Source of the DNA: Caldilineaceae bacterium
GTDB taxonomy: Bacteria; Chloroflexota; Anaerolineae; Caldilineales; Caldilineaceae
DNA: 64,000 bases
Reading direction: 5' to 3'
NCBI GenBank assembly: GCA_022821585.1
Contig: JAJEDI010000055.1
Location: forward strand, 62,001 to 126,000
The notes below the pieces were generated by a model. It made no database searches. It was given only the letters and a program-made list of their open reading frames with translations, and was not told the DNA's origin. This document shows positions 8,100-16,674 of this stretch, in pieces. Numbering within the stretch: the first letter of the stretch is position 1; each line of letters opens with the position of its first letter. A program made the position numbers and the translations under genes.

Positions 8100-10217
8100 T
8101 TATCGTTCCAATTCCAGAAATTCCGCAATCCTCCGTGCCTCCTCTGGCGTGACGCCCACCGCGGTCATCGAAGTTCCCGGCGCAAATTGGGTGGGATTCT
8201 CGATGAATTCGGCCAGGTTTTCCCGAGTCCAGACGATGTCCAGCCTGCTCAGGGCGTCAGATGCGTTGAAGTCGGCCACGCTACCTGCCCGTCTGCCGAT
8301 CACGCCGTTCAGATGCGGGCCGGCGCTATGTTCAGCCGCCAGACTGTGGCACCCTGCACAGAATGTGGTGAACAGCGCGGCGCCTGGATGGCTTCCCCGC
8401 TCAGCCTGCGGTGTGGGAGAATGTTCTTCCCTCACGGACGAGTCTGCAAGATACGGCGCCCCGAAAGTATAACTTCCCTCCCAGACGGGGCCTCTCCAGA
8501 AGATCTCACCGTCAGGGCTCTCAACACGTACCACCTGTCCCGTATAAATGTGTTTGATCTCATACCCAGGCAGTGCGCGTACCACGACGCAACCGCCCTC
8601 AAATGCGGCGCTGCCTACTCCAGGATCGAAGGAGTAGAAGTCATAGACATTGAACCCGAACTGCCTGAGATCTTCAGAAATGTCTTTCGCGTGAAACGGA
8701 GTTATGTGCAGAAAGAAACGGTTTCGAAAGTCGCGTGTGCTGCAAGGGATTCTCAGATAAATCAGCAGGTCTTCGTGGACGAACACTTCGAACAGAGAAC
8801 GCATTGCCGGAATCCCGATATCGGTCCCTTTGAGCGCGTGAATCAACGGGTCGACGTCTTCGCCCACGATGCTGAAGACGTCGATGCACACTGCCTCCGC
8901 GTCAAATGAAAAGATCGACCTCGGATCGTTTTCCTGCTGGCAATACAGCGGGGCGCGTTGCAAAAAGATGACCTTGGAAGAGTCTGTCAGCAACGCCACG
9001 CGGCCATCCGCCATCTGCGCTAGGTCGCGGATACGTTCGCCGAATCCGATTCGTTCGATATTGGTGACCCGCTCTTGACGGATACGCACGCGAAAGAGGG
9101 ACCCGCTTCTGAGCGAGCCGACCAGCAGATCGCCCCGCCAAAGTGGAAACTGCTCGCTCTCGCTGACGATCAGACTGGATACGGCGATTGCCGGAACCCA
9201 CGCATAGAAAGGTTCTTCGGAGCCATCGTGCCGGCCCTGTTCCTCGTTGTACGGCCATATCCTGTTTCCGTAGAGGATACCGTAGGTAGCGAACGGCCAA
9301 CCGTAGTCCAGCCCCGGCCAGACCAGGTTGAGTTCATCGCCTCCCTGAGGTCCGTGCTCGGTCAGCCAGAGCTTCCCCTCCGCATCGCGCGCCAGTCCCT
9401 GAGGATTGCGAAAGCCCGTGGCCACGGTTTCTGCCCGGCCGTTTTCAAGTTTGATGCGAACCAGCTTGCCCAGGTGCGAATCGGGGTCGACGACCGGTGG
9501 CTTGTCCGGGTCACCACCTTCGTTGCGCAAATGCCATTCATACCAGGCGTGGTCGCCTACTGCAACGAGGAGATGTTCGTCTCCGTCCATCAACATCCGG
9601 CCGCCTGCTTGAATTCCCCCTCCTGTCTTCGGTACATCACCCTCCCAATAGCCGAAGATGGCATTTTCAATGCAGGGATTCGCGGTAAATTCCGTCTCCC
9701 AGTCTCCCGAGACACCGATCCTCCCATCCCCCATGCTCAGTCTCGTTGACGAAACCCGAAACTCCACACATTCGCCGACAAGATAGTGATGGGAAACGAA
9801 CAGCGTGAACTCCTCCGGCGACACCTCTTTGAGCAGAATGTCGGCGACCCGAAATCCGACCCAGCCGATCTCTTCAGCAGGCGCAGTCTCGAACATCGGG
9901 ACTCGTTCAGGCAGGTAGTCTACCTTTCCATCAGCCCGAATCAGCGCAATCCGCCCTCTTGGCGTGACCAGAAGCAGATTATCCCCGAGCGGCTCGATGG
10001 CGCCGCCATCGCCACGAAACTTTTCGAGTTCAACTGTGAAAAGCTGGAGCTCGTACAGGTGAGTTCTCTTGGTAGGAGGATCCGGGTCGAAGACCCTGCT
10101 TTCGCCGGCAAGTCGGGAGGAGGCCTCGATCGACGGGGGATGGCCGTGAAGGAGTGACAAGATCACGGTCGCCGCAAGCACGAGCAGAAGGAAGGAGAGT
10201 CCTTTTTTCTTTCTCAC
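8100..10217 (-). CDS. PQQ-type sugar dehydrogenase fused to cytochrome c
   Basis: A 705-aa exported protein starting at GTG 10217, with a basic N terminus and signal helix to about residue 31. The central part is a glucose/sorbosone-dehydrogenase beta-propeller, shown by TGFRNPQGLARD, the catalytic-region LTEHGPQGGDELN and LDYGWPFATYG. After a long linker, residues 617-705 form a class I cytochrome c with CAGCH at 620-624 and Met684 as likely sixth ligand. It would oxidise a sugar or alcohol outside the cytoplasm and pass electrons through its own haem. No PQQ biosynthesis genes are in the window, so PQQ would be made elsewhere or scavenged. Confidence 0.85.
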   Translation of the reverse strand: MRKKKGLSFLLLVLAATVILSLLHGHPPSIEASSRLAGESRVFDPDPPTKRTHLYELQLFTVELEKFRGDGGAIEPLGDNLLLVTPRGRIALIRADGKVDYLPERVPMFETAPAEEIGWVGFRVADILLKEVSPEEFTLFVSHHYLVGECVEFRVSSTRLSMGDGRIGVSGDWETEFTANPCIENAIFGYWEGDVPKTGGGIQAGGRMLMDGDEHLLVAVGDHAWYEWHLRNEGGDPDKPPVVDPDSHLGKLVRIKLENGRAETVATGFRNPQGLARDAEGKLWLTEHGPQGGDELNLVWPGLDYGWPFATYGILYGNRIWPYNEEQGRHDGSEEPFYAWVPAIAVSSLIVSESEQFPLWRGDLLVGSLRSGSLFRVRIRQERVTNIERIGFGERIRDLAQMADGRVALLTDSSKVIFLQRAPLYCQQENDPRSIFSFDAEAVCIDVFSIVGEDVDPLIHALKGTDIGIPAMRSLFEVFVHEDLLIYLRIPCSTRDFRNRFFLHITPFHAKDISEDLRQFGFNVYDFYSFDPGVGSAAFEGGCVVVRALPGYEIKHIYTGQVVRVESPDGEIFWRGPVWEGSYTFGAPYLADSSVREEHSPTPQAERGSHPGAALFTTFCAGCHSLAAEHSAGPHLNGVIGRRAGSVADFNASDALSRLDIVWTRENLAEFIENPTQFAPGTSMTAVGVTPEEARRIAEFLELER

Positions 10218-10774
10218 CGCGATCTACTTTCCGACTTTCTGGCTGGGCATCGATTCCTGCACGTCCGATCCGTCTGGGACTTTGGCCGCTTCCTTCGTCA
10301 ACCTGTGCAGGTCGCGGCGCTGAAGCTGTCGCTTTTTTCTTGCCTCCACTGATTCGTCGCAAGAAACTCGTCGACGGGCAGGGCCTCTTCCTCGGACACG
10401 CCGACGCCAACCGACGGTGTGTCCGTTGGGAACCGGGCGAGACTGAAGGAGAGTTTGCCTGGATTCTTCCGCGTCGGCTTATCGATCCGCTGGGATGCAG
10501 TTCGCTTGAATATCCTCTTGCCACAGACAGAAGGCTGCTCCCCCTTCTGGTGCCAAGATGATCGGTCCGCAGTGACCGGGGCCTCTATTCTCGACAGCCT
10601 TCAAACTGGGTGTCTCTGTTCGCTGCGACGCCTTGGAGCATTGTGTCTGGCCACAGCCGCCCTGCTCCATCCTCTACTTCTGACTATGTACAGCAATCAT
10701 AATCCTGTTCAATTCCTCTAACAAAATCTCTCAGTATGCGTCAGATTCTCGCAGATTTTCGCACGATCCAGGAT
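10218..10774. other. Intergenic region without recognisable gene
   Basis: Open frames here are short, Arg/Pro-rich and without ribosome sites or family resemblance. I see no terminator or repeat in it. Confidence 0.5.
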
Positions 10775-10803
10775 TTGACTGCCTTCAATCGTACTGCTAT
10801 AGT
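10775..10803 (+). promoter_or_regulatory. Sigma70-type promoter for the ABC exporter transcript
   Basis: TTGACT (10775-10780), a 17-bp spacer and TATAGT (10798-10803): one mismatch from consensus in each box. Transcription would begin near 10810 and include the leader ORF and terminator upstream of the exporter genes. Confidence 0.75.
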
Positions 10804-10878
10804 GTGTCACATTGCCTGGCAAGAAGCGGGTGGGACCTGGATTCTCCCACCGACTGTATGTAAGGAGGACCGGTAAAG

Positions 10879-10950
10879 ATGGCTCGTATCAGAAAAGTGG
10901 TCGCAGTCTTTGGCGCTGCGACCTTCGTGCTAGGAGCAGAGCACCGGTGA
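10879..10950 (+). CDS. 23-codon leader ORF upstream of ABC exporter
   Basis: ATG 10879 is preceded by an unusually strong ribosome site, TAAGGAGG (10861-10868). The peptide begins MARIRKVVAVFG and ends GAEHR, 23 aa in all. An 8-bp perfect hairpin (10899-10906 with 10916-10923) lies within the ORF. The ORF is followed by an intrinsic terminator, not by a gene, and a heterodimeric exporter lies beyond. This is the layout of the BmrB leader of Bacillus subtilis bmrCD, where translation of a short ORF sets antitermination (known). The same role here is inference. The alternative is the stump of a deleted exported-protein gene. Confidence 0.55.
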   Translation: MARIRKVVAVFGAATFVLGAEHR

Positions 10951-11009
10951 ACCTTACTGTGGACGGCGGTTCGGCCTGAATTCCGACCCCCTCCCGAATC
11001 GGCAAAATG

Positions 11010-11038
11010 GTCACGGTGCTTGCGCCCGTGACTTTTTT
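11010..11038 (+). terminator. Intrinsic terminator inside the exporter leader
   Basis: Stem GTCACGG (11010-11016) with CCGTGAC (11026-11032), 9-nt loop, followed by six T (11033-11038). Its 5' arm (11009-11019) can alternatively pair with 10941-10953, the end of the leader ORF including its stop codon: 11 pairs with two single-base bulges. This gives a possible antiterminator. Confidence 0.8.
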
Positions 11039-11088
11039 AATTGGTGGATTCCAATTCAGAGTCATGGGCTTGGCCTGTGGCTCTTTTG

Positions 11089-11204
11089 TTTTGGGCGGGC
11101 AACTGCCCAAAAAGGTAACGTGCAGTTTCAGTATGCGGTCCCCCGACGGACTGGGGCTGCCGTTACCGCCCCCCAAACCCCCGGCGCGCCCAACATGGGC
11201 GCGC
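11089..11204 (+). promoter_or_regulatory. Two further hairpins in the exporter 5' leader
   Basis: Perfect 8-bp inverted repeats: TTTTGGGC (11089-11096) with GCCCAAAA (11105-11112), and GCGCGCCC (11184-11191) with GGGCGCGC (11197-11204). The second ends 14 nt before the TAGGAG ribosome site of the exporter gene, so it might modulate translation. Confidence 0.5.
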
Positions 11205-11233
11205 GACGTGAAGGCAGGTAGGAGTTTATCCAA

Positions 11234-13327
11234 ATGAACGACAACGCATCTGAATCCGGGAGGAGCATTCCATCCCGACCGCCCCAGGGCTTCAGGCCTG
11301 AAGAGAACGATCAAGAGGAGATGGACGATAAAGGAATAAGGCTCGCCTACGATCTGAAGGACACACTGACAGACAACCGTTTCGTCGGTCTGTGGCGGAT
11401 GGCAACCGGCTTTCGTACCATCTATATCATCGCCGTCGTCGCCGCAGGACTGGCCGCGCTCAGCCGCTCCGCAGTATTCTACCTGCTGCGCTACTTGGTC
11501 GACGATGTATTGATGGGATCCGGCAGTCAGTGGCGGATACCATGGGTGGCGGCCGGAATCATCGCTCTGGCGCTGCTGCAAGGGTTCTTCTCATTTGGCA
11601 TGGGCCGGCTGGCCGCGGAAACCGCCGAAGGAGTGACTCGCCGGCTGCGCAACTATCTCTACGACCACATCCAGAGGTTGACTTTCACCTACCACGACAC
11701 AATGCAGACAGGCGAACTGATTCAGCGCGCCACCTCGGATGTGGACACGCTGCGCCGCCTTTTCCAGGATCAACTGATAGGAATCGGTCGGACCGGCCTG
11801 TTGTTCTTGGTGAATCTCACAGCGCTGGCTTTGCTGCACGGCTGGCTGGCTCTGTTGTCGATTCCACTGCTGCCGGTCATTTCGGTGGCTTCGTTCTTCT
11901 TCTTCAGGCGGATGACGACCGTTTTCGAATCCTACCAGAGTCAGGACGCCGCCGTCTCCAACCGGCTGCAGGAGAGGTTGACCGGTGTGCGCGTGGTGAA
12001 AGCCTTCGCCCGTCAGTCCTACGAGATCGACCGTTTTGAAGAGGAAAACTGGGAGAAGTACCGGCGCGGCGTTCAAATTGCCAAACTTCACACCCTATTC
12101 TGGCCGGTCGTAGAGACCTTGACAGGAGGCCAGCTATTGTTCGGCATGTATATGGCTTCAAGGTTGGCCTTGAATGGCGAAATCACTGTGGGCACATATG
12201 TTGCCTTCACCGGTCTGCTCATTGCTACGATCTGGCCAGTGCAGGGCATCGGCCGGCTGGTCGCCCATGTCTCGACCGGTCTGGTCTCGCTGACCCGCGT
12301 ACAGGAAATCATTCGCCAGGAAAGAGAAGAGTTGGAAGAGGGCAGCGCGCCCAAGGACAAGCGTCTTCGCGGCGCCCTGCAGTTCAGAAATGTACAGTTC
12401 GCCTATGAGTCGCCAGCATCCGAAGAAGACGACGAAGCAAAGAAGGGCAAAGAGACGAACCTGGACCCGCAAGAAACGCGGCGACGGGCCTTTGCGGAAC
12501 GAGGCTACGTTCTGCGCGATATCAACCTCACCGTCAAACCCGGCCAGGTAGTCGGCCTGCTCGGCGCGACAGGGTCGGGCAAGTCCTCCCTGGTCAACTT
12601 GCTGCCGCGGTTCTACGAATACAGCGGCGGCAGCATCACCCTGGATGGCGCAGAACTGCGCGAATTCTCGCGCGGCTTCCTGCGTGGGCAGATCGGCATC
12701 GTGCAGCAGGAGCCGTTCCTGTTTTCGACCACGATTCGCAACAATATTTCCTACGGTGTAGGACGAGACGTCTCTGATGAAGAGCTGGAGGCCGCGGCCA
12801 GGGCTGCCGCGATCCATGACGTTGTTCAGACCTTCCCCAAAGGGTACGACACGCTGGTAGGCGAACGAGGGGTGACCCTTTCCGGTGGTCAAAAGCAGCG
12901 GGTAACGATTGCCCGTACCTTGCTGAAAGACCCGGCAATCCTGCTAATGGACGACGCCACTTCCAGTGTCGATACCGAGACCGATGCCGCCATCCGCGCC
13001 GCGCTGCAGCGGCTGATGCAAGGGCGCACCACTTTCATCATCGCGCACCGCGTGCAGAGCGTCATGACGGCTGACCAGATCCTGGTGATGGAGTCCGGGC
13101 GCATTATACAGCGGGGCAGTCATGACGAACTGGTGGCCCAACCCGGTGTCTACCGCCAGATTTTCGAACTGCAGGTCCAGATCGAAGCAGACCTGGAACG
13201 AGAAATCGCCGCTGTTGTCGAAGCGGCAGAGGAAAAGCTGGATGGGATTGAGAAAGGACAGCCTCTCCTGCAGGCAAACGGCTCGCCCTCTGAATCCGAA
13301 ATCCCCCATTCTGTTACAAAAGGTTGA
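11234..13327 (+). CDS. Heterodimeric ABC exporter, half with degenerate catalytic Glu
   Basis: A 697-aa half-transporter (six-helix membrane domain, then ATPase domain). Walker A GATGSGKSS is at residues 444-452, the intact LSGGQ signature at 549-553, Walker B Asp573 and H-loop His605. The residue after the Walker B Asp is Asp574 instead of the catalytic Glu, the hallmark of the non-catalytic site in BmrCD/TM287-288-type heterodimers. A charged insert of about 35 aa (near residues 395-430) splits the start of the ATPase domain, which is unusual. The family exports drugs or lipids. The partner gene begins 3 bp downstream. ATG 11234 follows TAGGAG. Confidence 0.93.
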   Translation: MNDNASESGRSIPSRPPQGFRPEENDQEEMDDKGIRLAYDLKDTLTDNRFVGLWRMATGFRTIYIIAVVAAGLAALSRSAVFYLLRYLVDDVLMGSGSQWRIPWVAAGIIALALLQGFFSFGMGRLAAETAEGVTRRLRNYLYDHIQRLTFTYHDTMQTGELIQRATSDVDTLRRLFQDQLIGIGRTGLLFLVNLTALALLHGWLALLSIPLLPVISVASFFFFRRMTTVFESYQSQDAAVSNRLQERLTGVRVVKAFARQSYEIDRFEEENWEKYRRGVQIAKLHTLFWPVVETLTGGQLLFGMYMASRLALNGEITVGTYVAFTGLLIATIWPVQGIGRLVAHVSTGLVSLTRVQEIIRQEREELEEGSAPKDKRLRGALQFRNVQFAYESPASEEDDEAKKGKETNLDPQETRRRAFAERGYVLRDINLTVKPGQVVGLLGATGSGKSSLVNLLPRFYEYSGGSITLDGAELREFSRGFLRGQIGIVQQEPFLFSTTIRNNISYGVGRDVSDEELEAAARAAAIHDVVQTFPKGYDTLVGERGVTLSGGQKQRVTIARTLLKDPAILLMDDATSSVDTETDAAIRAALQRLMQGRTTFIIAHRVQSVMTADQILVMESGRIIQRGSHDELVAQPGVYRQIFELQVQIEADLEREIAAVVEAAEEKLDGIEKGQPLLQANGSPSESEIPHSVTKG

Positions 13328-13330
13328 CCG

Positions 13331-15157
13331 ATGTCACAACACGAACACTTTGAAGAAGAAGAATTCGAAACGGAATTCAACGGCGAAACCGTTTTGCGCA
13401 TCTTTCGTCTGGGCCTGTTGCATTGGCCACTGATGCTCGGTTATCTACTGTCAGTGGTCGTTACCTCTGTGCTCGACGGCTACTTGACCTTTCTCACAAA
13501 GCGGATTGTCGACGATGGCATTGTGGCTGGCGACGCAGAGCAGATCTGGCGGCTGGTCCTCCAATACGGTCTTGGTCTCGTGCTCGTGGCCGTGGGCGTG
13601 ATGGGCTTTATCTATTCGGCGGGGCGGCTGGGTGAGCGCGTTCAGTACGATCTGCGCAAAACGATGTTCTCCCGCTTGCAGGATCTGTCGCTTTCCTACT
13701 ACGATCGCACCCCCGTCGGCTGGTTGATGAGTCGACTTACGGCCGACGCCAGCCGAGTGGGGGATCTGGTTTCCTGGGGCTTCATGGACCTGCTCTGGGG
13801 CGGAGTCGCTATTGTAATCTCTCTGATATTCATGGCGATGATCAACGTGCAGATGATGCTGATCGTTGCCGCGGTCATTCCCGTGCTGGTTGTGGTGGCC
13901 TTTCGCTTCAAGAAGAAGATTCTGGTGGAATACCGTGACGTACGCAAGACGAATTCAAAGATCACCGGGGCCTACAATGAAAACATAACCGGTGTCCGCG
14001 TCGTAAAATCCCTGCGCCGCGAAGAGGGCAACCTCGAAGAATTCACCGATCTCACCCGCACTATGTATCGTGCCGGATTCCGGGCCGCGTGGCTGTCGGC
14101 TCTTTTCCTGCCTGTGGTGCAACTGATAAGCGCGGTTGCAATTTCCGGCGTTGTCCTGTACAGCGGCCGCCAGTTCCAACTGGGAGGCATGACCATCGGC
14201 GGCATCCAGGCCTTCATCTTCTACATTACGCACATGCTGTTTCCGATTCAGGAAATGGCGCGCATCTACGCTGAGATGCAGCAAGCCATCGCCTCCGGAG
14301 AACGCATCTTCAGCCTGGTTGACGCCGTACCCGAGATTCAGGACCGCAGCGGCGCACAGGCGCCCGACACGCTTCGCGGCGACATCCTTTTCGAGAACGT
14401 GGACTTCCAATACGAAGAGGAAAAACCGGTCCTGCGCAACTTCAGCCTGCACGTGAGGCAGGGAGAGACGATCGCGCTGGTCGGGCCGACAGGAGCAGGA
14501 AAATCAACTATCGTCAACCTTGTCTGTCGATTTTACGAACCGTCAAGAGGACGCATTCTGATCAACGGCAAGGACTATACGGAGTGGACACTGCATGGAA
14601 TCCACAGTCGAGTCGGCGTCGTCCTGCAGACCCCCTACCTCTTCTCCGGTTCGATCTGGGAGAATCTTCGCTACGGACGGCTCGATGCCGCCGATGATGA
14701 AGTCGTGAATGCAGCCAAAGTGGCCGGCGCCCATACCTTCATCGAAGAGTTGGAGGAAGGGTACGATAGTCAGGTAGGCGAAGGAGGCGTACTTCTGTCC
14801 GTCGGCCAAACGCAGTTGCTGAGCCTGGCGCGTGCGATCCTCGCCGATCCCGACATTTTCATCATGGACGAAGCCACCAGTTCGGTCGACACGCTCACCG
14901 AAGCGTTGGTCCAGGATGCCATGGACGCGATCCTGGCCGACCGCACCAGCTTCGTCATCGCCCACCGCCTCTCCACCATCCGCAAGGCGGACCGGATCCT
15001 GGTGATCGAGGACGGCCGCATCGCCGAACAGGGCACACACGCCCAGCTGATACGCCAGCGGGGCCACTATTACAACCTCTATACAAAGCAGTTCCGCGAC
15101 GAGCGTATTGGGTCGGCGCAGCCGCTCTTGCAAGGCGGGAAGCTGGTCACGGCCTGA
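13331..15157 (+). CDS. Heterodimeric ABC exporter, half with catalytic Glu and degenerate signature
   Basis: A 608-aa partner of the preceding half-transporter: membrane domain to about residue 320, then the ATPase domain. Walker A GPTGAGKST is at 385-393, Walker B IFIMDE at 509-514 with catalytic Glu514, and H-loop His545. The signature is LSVGQ (489-493) rather than LSGGQ. Combined with the first subunit this gives one consensus ATP site (this Walker set with the partner LSGGQ) and one degenerate site. Only 3 bp separate the genes. The acidic N terminus (HFEEEEFETEF) is not part of the domain. Substrate unknown; a multidrug or lipid exporter is the family expectation. Confidence 0.93.
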   Translation: MSQHEHFEEEEFETEFNGETVLRIFRLGLLHWPLMLGYLLSVVVTSVLDGYLTFLTKRIVDDGIVAGDAEQIWRLVLQYGLGLVLVAVGVMGFIYSAGRLGERVQYDLRKTMFSRLQDLSLSYYDRTPVGWLMSRLTADASRVGDLVSWGFMDLLWGGVAIVISLIFMAMINVQMMLIVAAVIPVLVVVAFRFKKKILVEYRDVRKTNSKITGAYNENITGVRVVKSLRREEGNLEEFTDLTRTMYRAGFRAAWLSALFLPVVQLISAVAISGVVLYSGRQFQLGGMTIGGIQAFIFYITHMLFPIQEMARIYAEMQQAIASGERIFSLVDAVPEIQDRSGAQAPDTLRGDILFENVDFQYEEEKPVLRNFSLHVRQGETIALVGPTGAGKSTIVNLVCRFYEPSRGRILINGKDYTEWTLHGIHSRVGVVLQTPYLFSGSIWENLRYGRLDAADDEVVNAAKVAGAHTFIEELEEGYDSQVGEGGVLLSVGQTQLLSLARAILADPDIFIMDEATSSVDTLTEALVQDAMDAILADRTSFVIAHRLSTIRKADRILVIEDGRIAEQGTHAQLIRQRGHYYNLYTKQFRDERIGSAQPLLQGGKLVTA

Positions 15158-15182
15158 GCTGCTTTAGCCAACCCGAAAATTG

Positions 15183-15214
15183 GCGCCAGGTCTCGAAAGG
15201 GATCTGGCGCTTTG
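15183..15214 (+). terminator. Probable terminator of the exporter operon
   Basis: A 10-bp stem, 15183-15192 with 15201-15210 (one G-U), 8-nt loop, then a short T-rich tail. It lies 26 bp after the exporter stop codon. Confidence 0.6.
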
Positions 15215-15262
15215 CGTTCTCGTGCTTAGAGCAAGCCTACGTGTATTCCTCTTTTTTCTGAT

Positions 15263-15291
15263 TTGACGTTCAGAACCGATTCAAATATACT
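15263..15291 (+). promoter_or_regulatory. Promoter of the thiamine operon
   Basis: TTGACG (15263-15268), 17-bp spacer and TATACT (15286-15291). It sits about 50 bp upstream of the TPP riboswitch. Confidence 0.75.
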
Positions 15292-15342
15292 GTCTGCATT
15301 CGCTCTTGAACAGAGCGCTCTGGCACCTGAACAATCGATTCG

Positions 15343-15455
15343 CAATCGGGAGCTCGGAAGAACTGGGCTGAGAAATCTCCTTCTGCGTCCGAATGGCGCG
15401 CTGTGGAGATGACCGACACACCTGATCCAGGTAATGCTGGCGTAGGAAACTTAGC
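15343..15455 (+). promoter_or_regulatory. TPP (thi-box) riboswitch
   Basis: The two conserved halves of the thiamine pyrophosphate aptamer are present in order: GGGCTGAGAAA (15365-15375) and, after a variable P3-type arm, CCTGATCC then GGTAATGCTGGCGTAGG (15421-15446). A terminator follows about 35 nt later and thiamine genes after that. TPP binding should promote termination. TGGCGT (15438-15443) can pair with ACGCCA (15486-15491), a plausible antiterminator contact (inference). Outer boundaries are approximate. Confidence 0.93.
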
Positions 15456-15490
15456 GACACGTAGAAGAACTGTAGAGAGCATGTAACGCC

Positions 15491-15515
15491 AACCGCCTAT
15501 CAGGGCGGTTTTTTT
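15491..15515 (+). terminator. Riboswitch-controlled intrinsic terminator
   Basis: AACCGCC (15491-15497) pairs with GGCGGTT (15504-15510) around a 6-nt loop, with a run of seven T ending at 15515. It lies 20 bp before the first gene of the operon. Confidence 0.9.
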
Positions 15516-15534
15516 GTTTGCGAAAGGAGACACG

Positions 15535-15831
15535 ATGTCCAACACGGTAATTGTCGATATTGAAGTGCTTCCAGGGACCGGCGGCGATGTCTACTCGGTT
15601 GTGGACGGCGCCATCGAGGTCATTCAGGAATCAGGCCTGAAATACGCAGTCGGCCCGATGGGGACAACGGTCGAGGGAGACCTTGAAAGCTGTTTGGAGG
15701 TGGCCAAAGCGGCCCACCGCGCCTGCTTTGTAGGCGACGTCGAGCGTGTCGTTACGATCATTAAGATCGGCGAGTCCGTTGGTGGAACGACGATAGACGG
15801 GCTGGTCTCGAAGTTTCGAGAAGACGCCTGA
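15535..15831 (+). CDS. Thiamine-binding protein (MTH1187/YkoF-like)
   Basis: A 98-aa soluble protein of the family formerly called DUF77. Conserved features are the start VIVDIEVLPGTGG and the GPMGTTVEG strand that forms part of the ligand pocket. Members bind thiamine or its precursors in the cytoplasm and usually occur in TPP-controlled transport operons, as here. ATG 15535 has GAAAGGAG 7 bases upstream. An in-frame TTG at 15514 lies inside the terminator and is unlikely. The stop overlaps the permease start (TGATG). Confidence 0.92.
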   Translation: MSNTVIVDIEVLPGTGGDVYSVVDGAIEVIQESGLKYAVGPMGTTVEGDLESCLEVAKAAHRACFVGDVERVVTIIKIGESVGGTTIDGLVSKFREDA

Positions 15832-16595
15832 TGGGGACGCCCAAGCTCCTTGTTCCTGCAGTAGTCCTCATTGTTTTCGCGGCTATTTGGGAGTTGGCAG
15901 TACTTGTACTGGCCGTGCCGAAGTGGATCTTGCCCGCGCCCTCGGCGATCTGGCAGGCCTTCTGGGACACACGTGCCCTGATGGGGGCCCATGTGGGCCA
16001 GACTATGCTGGAAGTCGCCATTGGAATTGGGGTGGCCTTGATGACGGGCGTTACCGTAGCTGCGGTTCTCGACATCTCCCCCTGGCTGCGGCGGGCTGTC
16101 TATCCGCTTCTCGTAATCTCGCAAACGGTGCCAATTCTTGCGCTTGCCCCCCTGCTGATCATCTGGTTCGGATTTGGCATCGCGCCCAAGGTTATTGTTG
16201 TGACGCTGTTCTGCTTTTTCCCTATCGCCATCAATACAAGCGACGGGCTGACCTCTACCGAACCGGAACTGATCGACCTTTTCCGTTCCATGGGGGCAAC
16301 GTGGCCTCAGATCTGGATGAAGGTTCGCCTGCCGGCCGCTGCGCCATACTTCTACTCTGGTCTGAAGATCGCCGCCACCTACAGCGTAGCCGGCGCGGTC
16401 GTCGGCGAGTGGGTTGGCGCCAAACAAGGGCTGGGAATATTCATGCTGCGCTCTTCGGCGGCATTCCAGACCGCTCAGGTCTTCTCCGCCATCGTCATTA
16501 CTTCGCTCCTGAGTATTCTCCTGTTCCTGACGGTTTTTGCGATCGAGCGCGGGACGATGCCCTGGTACTTCGAAGAACGAAACGGCAGTAGCTAG
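15831..16595 (+). CDS. thiX: ABC permease for thiamine precursor (ThiX-like, SsuC/TauC family)
   Basis: A 254-aa membrane subunit of the nitrate/sulfonate/taurine family, which includes the ThiXYZ importer of hydroxymethylpyrimidine-type thiamine precursors. About six helices are visible, with the LFRSMGATWPQIWMKVRLP coupling loop near residue 150. It is translationally coupled to the thiamine-binding protein and under the TPP riboswitch, which sets the assignment; sequence alone would not distinguish it from other members. The exact pyrimidine substrate is inferred. Confidence 0.85.
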   Translation: MGTPKLLVPAVVLIVFAAIWELAVLVLAVPKWILPAPSAIWQAFWDTRALMGAHVGQTMLEVAIGIGVALMTGVTVAAVLDISPWLRRAVYPLLVISQTVPILALAPLLIIWFGFGIAPKVIVVTLFCFFPIAINTSDGLTSTEPELIDLFRSMGATWPQIWMKVRLPAAAPYFYSGLKIAATYSVAGAVVGEWVGAKQGLGIFMLRSSAAFQTAQVFSAIVITSLLSILLFLTVFAIERGTMPWYFEERNGSS

Positions 16596-16635
16596 TGTTC
16601 AGCTGCACGCAGCCAACTGCACTCTCGCCGCACAC

Positions 16636-16653
16636 CATTGGCCTTTGCCAATG
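16636..16653 (+). promoter_or_regulatory. Intercistronic hairpin
   Basis: CATTGGC (16636-16642) with GCCAATG (16647-16653), 4-nt loop, 12 nt before the ribosome site of the binding-protein gene. It may stabilise the downstream message. Confidence 0.5.
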
Positions 16654-16674
16654 ATTCACTAAGAGGAGACGAAG

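Noticed and set aside
10154-10561. 135-codon rightward ORF upstream of the exporter leader
   Set aside because: Overlaps the dehydrogenase gene start antisense and shows no recognisable domain or ribosome site.
10889-11581. 230-codon leftward ORF across the exporter leader
   Set aside because: Runs antisense through the promoter-proximal leader and the exporter start; no motif or ribosome site.
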